Shown here piece after piece: positions 8,396-15,867 of a DNA stretch of 64,000 nt. Position 1 is the first letter of the stretch; every line of letters begins with the position of its first letter. Source of the DNA: Gemmatimonadota bacterium (GTDB lineage: Bacteria; Gemmatimonadota; Gemmatimonadetes; Gemmatimonadales; GWC2-71-9); contig JAZKBR010000004.1 in assembly GCA_040388535.1 (NCBI GenBank), positions 546,638 to 610,637 of the forward strand. The letters run 5' to 3'. Below the pieces are notes generated by a model. It ran no database searches. It was not told where the DNA came from and saw only the letters and a program-made list of their open reading frames with translations. A program made the translations under genes and the position numbers.

Positions 8396-11110
8396 TCACC
8401 CCGCCCGGGGTTGCTCCAGCAGTTGCTGAATCGCAGCGAGCAGTTCGGAGTTGAGGAATGGCTTCGACAGAAATTCGACCCGTTCCCGCTCCCGGACCCG
8501 CTCGTGGACCATCTCGCTGCTGAAGCCGCTGATCACGACAAACGGCACGTCGGATCGCAATTGTCGCATCGCGGTCATCGCCTCCTCGCCGTCCAGACGC
8601 GGCATGACCAGATCCATGACCACGAGCGCCACCGCGGCGAGGTGCTGCTGAAAGAGTTCGACCCCATCCTGCCCGTCCACCGCCGTGATGACCTGGAATC
8701 CGGCGCGCTCGAGCACTCGCTTCGCGATGGACCGGATAACCGCTTCGTCGTCAACGACGAGGATCAAGCTGTGTCCCTGATCGCGGAATGCGCGCTCTGC
8801 ATCGACGATGGCGGCGGCGCCGGTGACGGCCACGGTGTGGGCCACGACCGCCGGGAAGTAGACCCGGAAGGTGCTGCCGCGACCGAGTTCGCTCTCGACC
8901 TGCACGCCCCCGTGATGACCCCGCAACATCCCGAGCGCGGCTGCGAGTCCGAGACCGCGGCCCACGAAGCGGGTCGTGAAGAACGGGTCGAAGATCCGGG
9001 AGACCGTCTCAGGCGTCATCCCTTCGCCGGTGTCCTCAACCTCCACCACCACGTAGTCGCCTTCTGTCAGCGTACCGTGCAGATCAAGGCGGGCGATCTC
9101 GGCCGTCGCGAGGTGAACTCGCGACGTGCGGACGGCAATCATCCCGCCGCGGGACCCCAGCGCCTCGGTGGCATTCGTGAGCAGCTTGTTCACGATGCGC
9201 CCGATCTGCTCCGCGTCACCAAGAATCAGCGGAATGCTGGTGGCCAGCTCCGTGCGCAACTCGACCGCAGGGGGCAGGGAATCCTTCATGGCGTCAACCA
9301 CCTGGGCAACGACCACCGACAGGTGCAGCTGCTGTCGGTCGACCTCGGCCTTGCCGGTGTAGGCAAGCATCTGCCGCGACAGCTCGGCGGCGCGCTGCGC
9401 CGAGATCTCGATCTCGCCGATGTAGTCGAGCACCGGAGAATTCGCCGGCAGGTCGTCGCGGGCAAAGGTCGCGTTGCCCGTGATGCCAAGCAGCAGGTTG
9501 TTGAAATCGTGCGCGATCCCGCCGGCGAGCACACTCAGGCTCTCGAGTTTCTGTGCGCGCCGCAGGTGAGCGTCGGTACGCTTCCGCTCGGTGATGTCAC
9601 GCGCCATCCCGATGGTGCCTGCGACCGCGCCATCGGTCGCAAAGAGCGGGCTCACAGTTGTCTCCACGACGCGCGTGACACCATCGACGTCGTGCTCATG
9701 ATCGGCACTGATCGTGGCCCGCGACTCGATGGCGCTGCGGGTCTGCCCCGGCACGGCGGCCAGACGGTCGCCAATGCCCAGCTCGTCGTTCGTGTGCCCT
9801 TCGATTTCGGCACTGTTCCGCTGCACGAAGCGACAGAAGGCATCGTTTACGGCGGTGTAGCGCCCCTCGACGTCCTTCACCCACATCAGGTCGGAGACGT
9901 TGTCGAGAATCGCGCGCTGACGACGGACGCTCTCGGCCAGCGCCGCCTCTGATGCGCGGATCTGAGCGAGCTGGTCGGCGAGCAGGCCATTCACGCTGGC
10001 CTGTCGACGCCGCTGCACGAAGAGCGAGAGCCCGATATAGAAGGCGAGCAGGAGTCCGGCAGCGGTCGCAATGACGGCGTAGCGCGAAACCCGCAGCCGG
10101 CCCCGAAGCGTCTCGTTCTCTGCCGCCGTCTGATTCGTTTCGTAGATGACCTGCAGATTCTTCAGGATCCGGAACCGCTCGTCATTCTCGACGCTATCCT
10201 GCACCGCAGTGCCCTGGGCGGAGTAGCGATAGGCCTTCGCCCAGTCCCCTTTTGCGGCGTAGGCGGAGGCCAGGTGACGCATGATTTCGACATCGCCCTC
10301 CCCGCCTGCCACCTTTTCCAGGCCGACCTCAATGGCCTTGTCGGGCTGGTGCAGTTCGAGGTAGACGCGCGCCAGATCGTTGTAGTCATGCAGCTTGATC
10401 GCGCGCGGGACGGAATCGGAATTCACGATCGCCAGCAGCTGGGTCAGCGCCCGCTGGTAGTCGCCCTTTCCTTCATAGGCGATCGCGACGCTGCGCAACG
10501 CGGTCAGCCCGTTCGCGGTCCGATGCAGCGCGGCCCAGTAGGCGCTGGCCTCCCGCGCTTCGGCAATTGCCTCGTCATAGCGCTTGAGGAAGTTGTAGAC
10601 CTCGCTCAGCCGGACGTGCACATAGGCCAGTGCACTGGAATCACCGGTCGTTTTCTGGACGGCGAGCGCCTGCTGAGCATACTCGAGGGCCTTGGCGCCG
10701 TCGCCATCCAGCAGCAGCAGCGAGGCAATGTTGTTGAAGGCGTAGCCCTTCTCGAGCGGGATGTTCGCGCTGTCGGCGACGCCGAGCGCCAGGAAGAAAT
10801 GGCGGGAGGCAGCCCGATTCTCGCCGAGCCACTGGTACTCAACGCCGATGAAGTTGAGCGCCTGGGCCTCGCCGCGCCGGAAGCCGATCTGCCGCGCGAG
10901 CGTGAGTGCCTGCTGCCCCATGGCGATGGCAGCAGCCTGGTCGTTGCGGCGCAGCTCCCACGACTGGGCATTGAGTCGCAGGACCTTGGCGGTATCGGGG
11001 AGGGAGGCGAACGAGGTGTCGGCAGGCGCCTGCCCCCTGCCCCGGGCCGCGACGGCCAGGGTCAGGAGGACCGCAATACGAAATGCGAGTGGTGCGCCAG
11101 GTCGCGCCAT
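8396..11110 (-). CDS. TPR-PAS hybrid histidine kinase with C-terminal receiver
   Basis: 904 residues. A signal peptide (residues 1-25), then periplasmic TPR repeats to about residue 340, one transmembrane helix (AVIATAAGLLLAFYIGLSLFV), a PAS domain (SDLMWVKDVEGRYTAVND), a HisKA domain with His534 in IAHDFNNLL, an ATPase domain with an N-box (KLLTNATEAL), DTGEGM and GLGLAAALGM, and a receiver with Asp833 in VVMDLVMP. ATG 11110 was chosen because it opens directly into the signal peptide. The TPR part suggests sensing of a periplasmic protein or complex. No dedicated output regulator is adjacent. Confidence 0.9.
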   Translation of the reverse strand: MARPGAPLAFRIAVLLTLAVAARGRGQAPADTSFASLPDTAKVLRLNAQSWELRRNDQAAAIAMGQQALTLARQIGFRRGEAQALNFIGVEYQWLGENRAASRHFFLALGVADSANIPLEKGYAFNNIASLLLLDGDGAKALEYAQQALAVQKTTGDSSALAYVHVRLSEVYNFLKRYDEAIAEAREASAYWAALHRTANGLTALRSVAIAYEGKGDYQRALTQLLAIVNSDSVPRAIKLHDYNDLARVYLELHQPDKAIEVGLEKVAGGEGDVEIMRHLASAYAAKGDWAKAYRYSAQGTAVQDSVENDERFRILKNLQVIYETNQTAAENETLRGRLRVSRYAVIATAAGLLLAFYIGLSLFVQRRRQASVNGLLADQLAQIRASEAALAESVRRQRAILDNVSDLMWVKDVEGRYTAVNDAFCRFVQRNSAEIEGHTNDELGIGDRLAAVPGQTRSAIESRATISADHEHDVDGVTRVVETTVSPLFATDGAVAGTIGMARDITERKRTDAHLRRAQKLESLSVLAGGIAHDFNNLLLGITGNATFARDDLPANSPVLDYIGEIEISAQRAAELSRQMLAYTGKAEVDRQQLHLSVVVAQVVDAMKDSLPPAVELRTELATSIPLILGDAEQIGRIVNKLLTNATEALGSRGGMIAVRTSRVHLATAEIARLDLHGTLTEGDYVVVEVEDTGEGMTPETVSRIFDPFFTTRFVGRGLGLAAALGMLRGHHGGVQVESELGRGSTFRVYFPAVVAHTVAVTGAAAIVDAERAFRDQGHSLILVVDDEAVIRSIAKRVLERAGFQVITAVDGQDGVELFQQHLAAVALVVMDLVMPRLDGEEAMTAMRQLRSDVPFVVISGFSSEMVHERVRERERVEFLSKPFLNSELLAAIQQLLEQPRAG

Positions 11111-11161
11111 AGCGCGGCAATATAGGGGAGCCGGGTGCGGTCGCCCTAGTTCTCCGGCCGG

Positions 11162-11188
11162 GGCGTGGCCCCGCAAGGGGGCCACGCC
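11162..11188 (-). terminator. GC-rich hairpin after the CsbD gene
   Basis: A perfect 11-bp stem GGCGTGGCCCC/GGGGCCACGCC with a 5-nt loop lies between the CsbD stop and the hybrid-kinase start. No U-run follows on either strand, so it may be a processing or 3'-stabilising hairpin rather than a classical intrinsic terminator. Confidence 0.4.
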
Positions 11189-11199
11189 ATGGTTCTGAG

Positions 11200-11430
11200 C
11201 TATGGCGTGCGACCGGCCTGATCTGCGGCCTCGTAATCGGCCTCGTTCCATTCATCGAGCTGGCGCTCGACCGAGTCCTTGGCCTCGCCATAGTGCTTCT
11301 GGATCAACCCGACGAGCTGGTCCCGCTTCCCTTCGAGGACGTCGAGTTCGTCGTCGGTGATCTTCCCCCACCGCTCCTTGACCTTCCCCTTCAGGATCTT
11401 CCAGTTGCCCTTCGTGATATCGGAATCCAT
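11200..11430 (-). CDS. CsbD-family stress protein
   Basis: 76 residues, highly charged. It matches the CsbD fold: N-terminal DITKGNWKILKGKVKERWGKITDDEL followed by VLEGKRDQLVGLIQKHYG. CsbD proteins are small general-stress proteins of unknown mechanism, often induced by osmotic or envelope stress. AGGAG precedes ATG 11430. It lies 24 nt downstream of the DUF1328 gene and forms an operon with it. Confidence 0.9.
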   Translation of the reverse strand: MDSDITKGNWKILKGKVKERWGKITDDELDVLEGKRDQLVGLIQKHYGEAKDSVERQLDEWNEADYEAADQAGRTP

Positions 11431-11454
11431 GGACGTTGCTCCTGGTTCAAGTCG

Positions 11455-11628
11455 TTACACGATTTTCCTGGCGGCAGTGACACCGAGCACGAGCGCAATC
11501 ACGAACATCACCAGGAAAATGAAGAAGAGGGTCTTGGCGATCCCGGCCGAAGCGGCGGCAATGCCACCGAACCCGAACAGGGCCGCGACGATGGCCACGA
11601 CCAGAAAAATCATTGCCCAGCGTAACAT
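11455..11628 (-). CDS. DUF1328 small membrane protein
   Basis: 57 residues with two transmembrane helices and the DUF1328/YtjA pattern: [24 protein letters not shown], then [25 protein letters not shown] lies 9 nt before ATG 11628; the longer open frame upstream has no ribosome site. Such peptides often accompany CsbD or other stress proteins at the inner membrane, as here. Confidence 0.88.
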   Translation of the reverse strand: MLRWAMIFLVVAIVAALFGFGGIAAASAGIAKTLFFIFLVMFVIALVLGVTAARKIV

Positions 11629-11720
11629 CAGACTACCCTCCGAGACGGGGGATGAGGGCCGAACGGTGCTGCGATTGCAAAGTGTGTGACGGTCAGCGCG
11701 TGCGATGGTGCACATGACTT

Positions 11721-11749
11721 CGCATCGATGCGTTGCAACCCGTGCAACG
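11721..11749. promoter_or_regulatory. Two palindromes between the stress operon and ku
   Basis: CGCATCGATGCG (11721-11732) is a perfect 12-bp palindrome, and CGTTGCA-acccg-TGCAACG (11731-11749) a perfect 7-bp inverted repeat. They lie 50-80 nt upstream of the ku ATG and about 95 nt upstream of the divergent DUF1328 gene. They are candidate operators; no -10/-35 pair is clear. Confidence 0.4.
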
Positions 11750-11799
11750 GCGCGCCCGACGTACCGTCTCCGTCAGGATCGCACTGACCGGAGAGAGAG

Positions 11800-12624
11800 A
11801 TGGCACGCAGCATCTGGAAAGGAACGCTCGGGTTCGGCCTGGTGACCATCGGCGTTGAACTCTTCAGCGCGGAGGCCCCCGAGCGACTCGATCTCGACCT
11901 GCTCGACAAACGGGACATGGGTCGGATCGGCTACCTGAAGATCAACAAGACTACGGGGAAGCCCGTCCCGAAGGAGGAGATCGTCCGCGGCTTCCCGGTT
12001 TCCGCCAACAAGTACGTCGTGCTATCGGACGCGGACCTCAAGGAAGCCAATCCCGTAGCAACCCGACTGCTCGAAGTCCTCGGCTTCGTCCCCGTCGGCG
12101 CGATTCCTCCGCTGTACTTCGCGAAGCCGTACTTCGTGGCGCCCGTGAAGGGGAGCGAGAAGGCCTACAGTCTGCTACGTGACACACTGGCAGAGGCCGG
12201 GCAACAGGCCATCGCCCAGGTGGTCATCCGGACACGGCAACACATCACCGCGGTCTATCCCCATGAGCGGCTGCTGATGGCCCAGATCCTTCGCTACGAC
12301 GATGAACTGCAGACTCCTGAAGACCTCGGCGTGGCACCGCCCAGGAAAGGGGTGGCCACGGCGCCGCGGCCGGCCGAGCTGTCGATGGCGAAAAAGCTGG
12401 TGCACGAGATGGCGATCGACTGGACGCCGCGCGCGTACCACGATGAGTACCGGAATGATCTGCTGAAGCTCATCAAGCGACGCACCAAGGGCGCGAGGAC
12501 ATCCAAGGAGCCGGCCGAAGCGCCGCGAGAGACCAAGGTGCTCGATCTGATGGAGGCGCTTCGCAAGAGCGTCGGCGCGCCGCATCGGAAGAGCGGCGCG
12601 AAACGGGCCCGCCGGAGCGCCTGA
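11800..12624 (+). CDS. ku: Non-homologous end-joining protein Ku
   Basis: 274 residues, the usual size of bacterial Ku. The start MARSIWKGTLGFGLVTIGVEL is the family signature, followed by the core beta-barrel (DKRDMGRIGYLKINKTTGK, ANKYVVLSD) and a basic C-terminal tail (KSGAKRARRSA) that in homologues contacts DNA or LigD. Ku homodimers ring double-strand ends and recruit ligase D. A purine-rich GAGAGAGAG precedes the ATG. The last base of its stop is the first base of the next gene (TGATG), so the three NHEJ genes form a coupled operon. Confidence 0.96.
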   Translation: MARSIWKGTLGFGLVTIGVELFSAEAPERLDLDLLDKRDMGRIGYLKINKTTGKPVPKEEIVRGFPVSANKYVVLSDADLKEANPVATRLLEVLGFVPVGAIPPLYFAKPYFVAPVKGSEKAYSLLRDTLAEAGQQAIAQVVIRTRQHITAVYPHERLLMAQILRYDDELQTPEDLGVAPPRKGVATAPRPAELSMAKKLVHEMAIDWTPRAYHDEYRNDLLKLIKRRTKGARTSKEPAEAPRETKVLDLMEALRKSVGAPHRKSGAKRARRSA

Positions 12625-13103
12625 TGGCACTCGACGAGTACCGTCGCAAGCGCAGCTTCTCGCACACGACAGAGCCTCGCGGCAGGAAGGCGAAGTCGGC
12701 AGGTGGCAATTCGTTTGTGGTGCAACATCACCTCGCGTCGCACGAGCATCACGACTTCCGCCTGGAACTCGACGGCGTGCTGAAAAGCTGGGCCGTGCCC
12801 AAACTCGTGAGCAACACTGCCGGGGTGCGCCGCCTCGCCGTGGAAGTCGAGGATCATCCGCTGGCCTATGGGTCATTCGAAGGGGAGATCCCGGCGGGGC
12901 AGTACGGTGCGGGCACCGTGCGCATCTACGATCATGGGACCTGGGAGCCCGAGGGCGATCCGCACGAAGGACTGCGCGAAGGCAAACTCACTTTCTCACT
13001 CCACGGCAAGAAACTGAAGGGGCGCTGGGTGCTGGTGCGCACCGAAGCGAGTGAGGGGCGCTCCAAACCGCAGTGGCTGCTCATCAAGCGAAAGCGCGAG
13101 TGA
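12624..13103 (+). CDS. Free-standing LigD-type 3'-phosphoesterase
   Basis: 159 residues forming only the phosphoesterase module of ligase D. His36, His42, Asp44, Arg46 and His78 keep the spacing of the PaeLigD active site (His42/His48/Asp50/Arg52/His84), so a Mn-dependent 3'-ribonucleoside/3'-phosphate trimming activity is expected. Relevant stretches are QHHLASHEHHDFRLELDG and VEDHPLAYGSFEG. In most bacteria this module is fused to ligase and polymerase; here it is a separate polypeptide coupled by overlaps on both sides (TGATG with ku, GTGA with ligD). Confidence 0.93.
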   Translation: MALDEYRRKRSFSHTTEPRGRKAKSAGGNSFVVQHHLASHEHHDFRLELDGVLKSWAVPKLVSNTAGVRRLAVEVEDHPLAYGSFEGEIPAGQYGAGTVRIYDHGTWEPEGDPHEGLREGKLTFSLHGKKLKGRWVLVRTEASEGRSKPQWLLIKRKRE

Positions 13104-14980
13104 GTACCCGCGCCCGATTTCTTCCCGTGCAGCTCGCCACCCTGGTCGAGATCGCCCCTGACGACAGCGGCTGGACCTGGGAAACCAAGTACGATGGCTA
13201 TCGCCTCGAGGCAGTTGTCCGACGAGGCGCTGCGACGCTCTACACGCGCAATGGCAACGACTGGACCGACCGCTTCCCGACCATCGCAGCAGCATTCGCC
13301 GACATCACAGCCGCCTCGGCCGTTATCGATGGCGAAGTTGTGATCCTCTCGGCCCGCTCCGCCAACTTCCGCAAGTTGCAGGATTTCCTGGGAGGCGATC
13401 AATCGCTCCGGCCGGTCTACTTCGCGTTCGACCTGCTCGAACTCGACGGCCGTGATCTCCGGGGTCTCCCGCTCGCCGCGAGACGCGTTCAACTCGACCG
13501 TTTGCTCAAGGGCGCCACTGGCGACGTGCGGATTGGCCAGCGCCTGCGCGGGGCACCCGCAACGCTTCTCGCAAGGGTTTGCGCACAGGGCCGTGAAGGG
13601 ATCATCGGGAAGCGTCTCGACGCGACATACCACGCCGGCCGGGATTCGTCGTGGATCAAGCTGAAGTGCGGCAAGCGGCAGGAATTCGTCATCCTGGGCT
13701 ATACCGCTCCGAAGAATTCGCGCAGCGGATTTGGCTCGCTGTTGCTGGGAGTACACGATGCAACCGGGCTACGCTATGCCGGCCGGGTTGGCTCCGGCTT
13801 CAGTGACGCGCTGCTGCGATCGATGCACCGAACCCTCGAGTCGCTCGCCGTCGCCAAGGCGCCAACGATTCACTTCCCGGAGCGTCCACCCCGGGGCGTG
13901 CACTGGGTCAGGCCGAAACTCGTCGCCGAGGTCTCGTTCAGCGAATGGACGGCAAGCGGCTCGTTGCGACATCCGGTCTTCATCGGCCTGCGACAGGACA
14001 AGCCCGCTCACCACATTCAGAAAGAGGTCGCCGCAATGACCCGCTCCCCCGCGGCCACGACGCACCGGCGACAGGCCAAGCCCGATTCGGGCACCACAGT
14101 CGCCGGAGTCGAGATCAGCCACCCCGATCGGATCGTCTATCCCGAGGCCGGCATTACCAAGCTGGAGCTCGCGCGCTTCCTTGAGCGGTTCGCGCCGCTG
14201 ATGCTGCCGCACGTCGGCAATCGGCCGCTATCGCTGGTGCGCTGCCCGGAGGGGATCGCCGAGGAGTGCTTCTTCCAGAAACACTGGACGGGCAAGCTTC
14301 CGGATAGCCTCACCTCGGTGGCGATCACCCAGTCCGACCGAGCGAAACATCCCTATGTCGTAGTGAGGGACGCGCGCGGCCTCGTCACCCTCGCACAGTG
14401 GGGTGTCATGGAAATACACCCCTGGGGGGCTCGCGCAGATGCTCCCGAGCGCCCCGATCGGATCCTCTTCGATCTCGATCCCGGTCCCGGCGTGAGCTGG
14501 GATGACGTCCGGAGCGCCACCTTCGGCCTCCGTTCACTCCTCGATGAGCTGGGCCTCGACTCGTGGGTCAAGACCAGCGGAGGCAAGGGCCTGCACATCA
14601 TGGTGCCGATCGCGCGAACCGCGACCTGGAAAGAGGTTGCCTCCTTCGCGCAGGCGGTGGCGGTGCATATGGCAACACATTTCCCGGATCGATTCATCGC
14701 CAAGGCGTCGAAGGCCGCGCGACGCGGCGTGATCTTCGTGGACTGGCTCCGGAATACGCGCGGTGCCACGGCGGTGGGGACCTGGTCGCCGAGGGCGCGG
14801 GTCGAGGCGGGGGTCTCGGTGCCGATCTCCTGGCGGGCCCTGGCCAGCATCGCGAGCGGCAACCAGCATACGCTACCGACGCTGCAGGATGCACCGTTGC
14901 CGAGAAGTGACCCGTGGCGCGCTGTCCTGGAGAGTCGTCAGCGTCTCACGAAGGCGATGCGCAAGCAGATCGACGTGTAA
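13100..14980 (+). CDS. ligD: ATP-dependent DNA ligase D (LIG-POL fusion)
   Basis: 626 residues. Residues ~1-310 are the ATP-dependent ligase domain with adenylation Lys30 in ETKYDGYR, motif III-like FAFDLLELDG and motif V WIKLKCGKRQEF. Residues ~335-620 are the archaeo-eukaryotic-primase-like polymerase (ISHPDRIVYPEAGITK, LFDLDPGPG, SGGKGLHIMVP). The order is LIG then POL without the phosphoesterase. GTG 13100 was chosen because it overlaps the phosphoesterase stop as GTGA. With Ku it would fill and seal broken ends. Confidence 0.95.
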   Translation: MSTRARFLPVQLATLVEIAPDDSGWTWETKYDGYRLEAVVRRGAATLYTRNGNDWTDRFPTIAAAFADITAASAVIDGEVVILSARSANFRKLQDFLGGDQSLRPVYFAFDLLELDGRDLRGLPLAARRVQLDRLLKGATGDVRIGQRLRGAPATLLARVCAQGREGIIGKRLDATYHAGRDSSWIKLKCGKRQEFVILGYTAPKNSRSGFGSLLLGVHDATGLRYAGRVGSGFSDALLRSMHRTLESLAVAKAPTIHFPERPPRGVHWVRPKLVAEVSFSEWTASGSLRHPVFIGLRQDKPAHHIQKEVAAMTRSPAATTHRRQAKPDSGTTVAGVEISHPDRIVYPEAGITKLELARFLERFAPLMLPHVGNRPLSLVRCPEGIAEECFFQKHWTGKLPDSLTSVAITQSDRAKHPYVVVRDARGLVTLAQWGVMEIHPWGARADAPERPDRILFDLDPGPGVSWDDVRSATFGLRSLLDELGLDSWVKTSGGKGLHIMVPIARTATWKEVASFAQAVAVHMATHFPDRFIAKASKAARRGVIFVDWLRNTRGATAVGTWSPRARVEAGVSVPISWRALASIASGNQHTLPTLQDAPLPRSDPWRAVLESRQRLTKAMRKQIDV

Positions 14981-15052
14981 TGCTCCACGCGGCTGAGTCG
15001 TCACCGTCTTGGTACGAACTCAACACGACTCTGTTCGCGTCAGGAGCATCGC

Positions 15053-15433
15053 ATGTCACGCATCGCTTTCGTCGCCGGTCTCCTTGCCCTCTCCGGGAGC
15101 GCCGGCTTTGCCTCAGGATACAGCATCTCGATTCCACGCGCCGCCGCCGGAGTACGTTTCACCAATCATCTGTCGGACACGCGGTCGGTTTCCCTCGAAG
15201 CCAACAAGCATGTGGTGTTTACCAATGTTGCTGCGGGCGCATCCACGGGTGAGTTGCTGGTGCAGGACACCGTCGTGACGTTCGACCTGAAATGGACCGG
15301 CTCCGACAGCGTGGTGGCGACCAGCAACTCGTCGCTGGCAAGCGGCGGCCACTACTCGGTCACGGCCACCCGGGCCAATGGAACGACGCCGATCCTGATC
15401 GTGCTGCGCGACACAGTGAGGCTGCTCAAGTAG
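15053..15433 (+). CDS. Secreted hypothetical protein
   Basis: 126 residues, not recognised. A signal peptide (AFVAGLLALSGSAGFASG) is followed by about 100 residues predicted to be mostly beta strand, rich in Ser, Thr and Val, with no cysteine. GGAGC precedes ATG 15053 at a usable distance. The 3' end overlaps the convergent neighbour by 8 nt. Probably periplasmic or surface exposed. Confidence 0.7.
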   Translation: MSRIAFVAGLLALSGSAGFASGYSISIPRAAAGVRFTNHLSDTRSVSLEANKHVVFTNVAAGASTGELLVQDTVVTFDLKWTGSDSVVATSNSSLASGGHYSVTATRANGTTPILIVLRDTVRLLK

Positions 15434-15794
15434 CCTGCGTACGTGCCATTGCGTCGCGGATCATCGCGACCGTGGCTGCCGGATCTTCGACCTCGATCAC
15501 GAGACGCGCGAAATGCTCGTGATCGAGTTCCAGCACGACCGCGTGTTCCGGATCCTGGATATCATAGAACACGGCCCCTTCGTGCTGGTAAAAGGTCCCC
15601 GCCGTGAGAATGCCCGGGATATTTGTCCCCGGCATCTTCATCCCGTGCCACCATCCGCGCGCCGCTTCCGCGTCGTGGCGGACACTGCGCACGTGCGCGA
15701 GCGGAAATTCCAGCTGACTCCGCAACGCCCAGAGCTTGTGCCAGCCTTGCACGTCGCATCGGATGGTATCGCCTGTGATAGTGACCTCGACCAC
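15426..15794 (-). CDS. Conserved hypothetical protein (PH-like fold suspected)
   Basis: 122 residues. It resembles a conserved family common in actinobacteria: a start EVTITGDTIRCDVQGWHKLWAL, an ARGWWHGMKMPGTNIPGILTAGTFYQ block around residue 50, and a C-terminal LVIEVEDPAATVAMI. The alternating strand pattern looks like a PH-type domain. It has no signal peptide. Function unknown. Confidence 0.75.
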   Translation of the reverse strand: MVEVTITGDTIRCDVQGWHKLWALRSQLEFPLAHVRSVRHDAEAARGWWHGMKMPGTNIPGILTAGTFYQHEGAVFYDIQDPEHAVVLELDHEHFARLVIEVEDPAATVAMIRDAMARTQAT

Positions 15795-15867
15795 GACTCC
15801 CTCCCTTGTGTGGAACTCACATGATCAGCCGATGGCGCACGCCAGGAGCAGCGGATCCGGCAGGTCG

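Noticed and set aside
8135..9952. 605-codon plus-strand open frame
   Set aside because: Antisense to the hybrid kinase ATPase and receiver domains and overlapping the methyltransferase end; no ribosome site, no domain.
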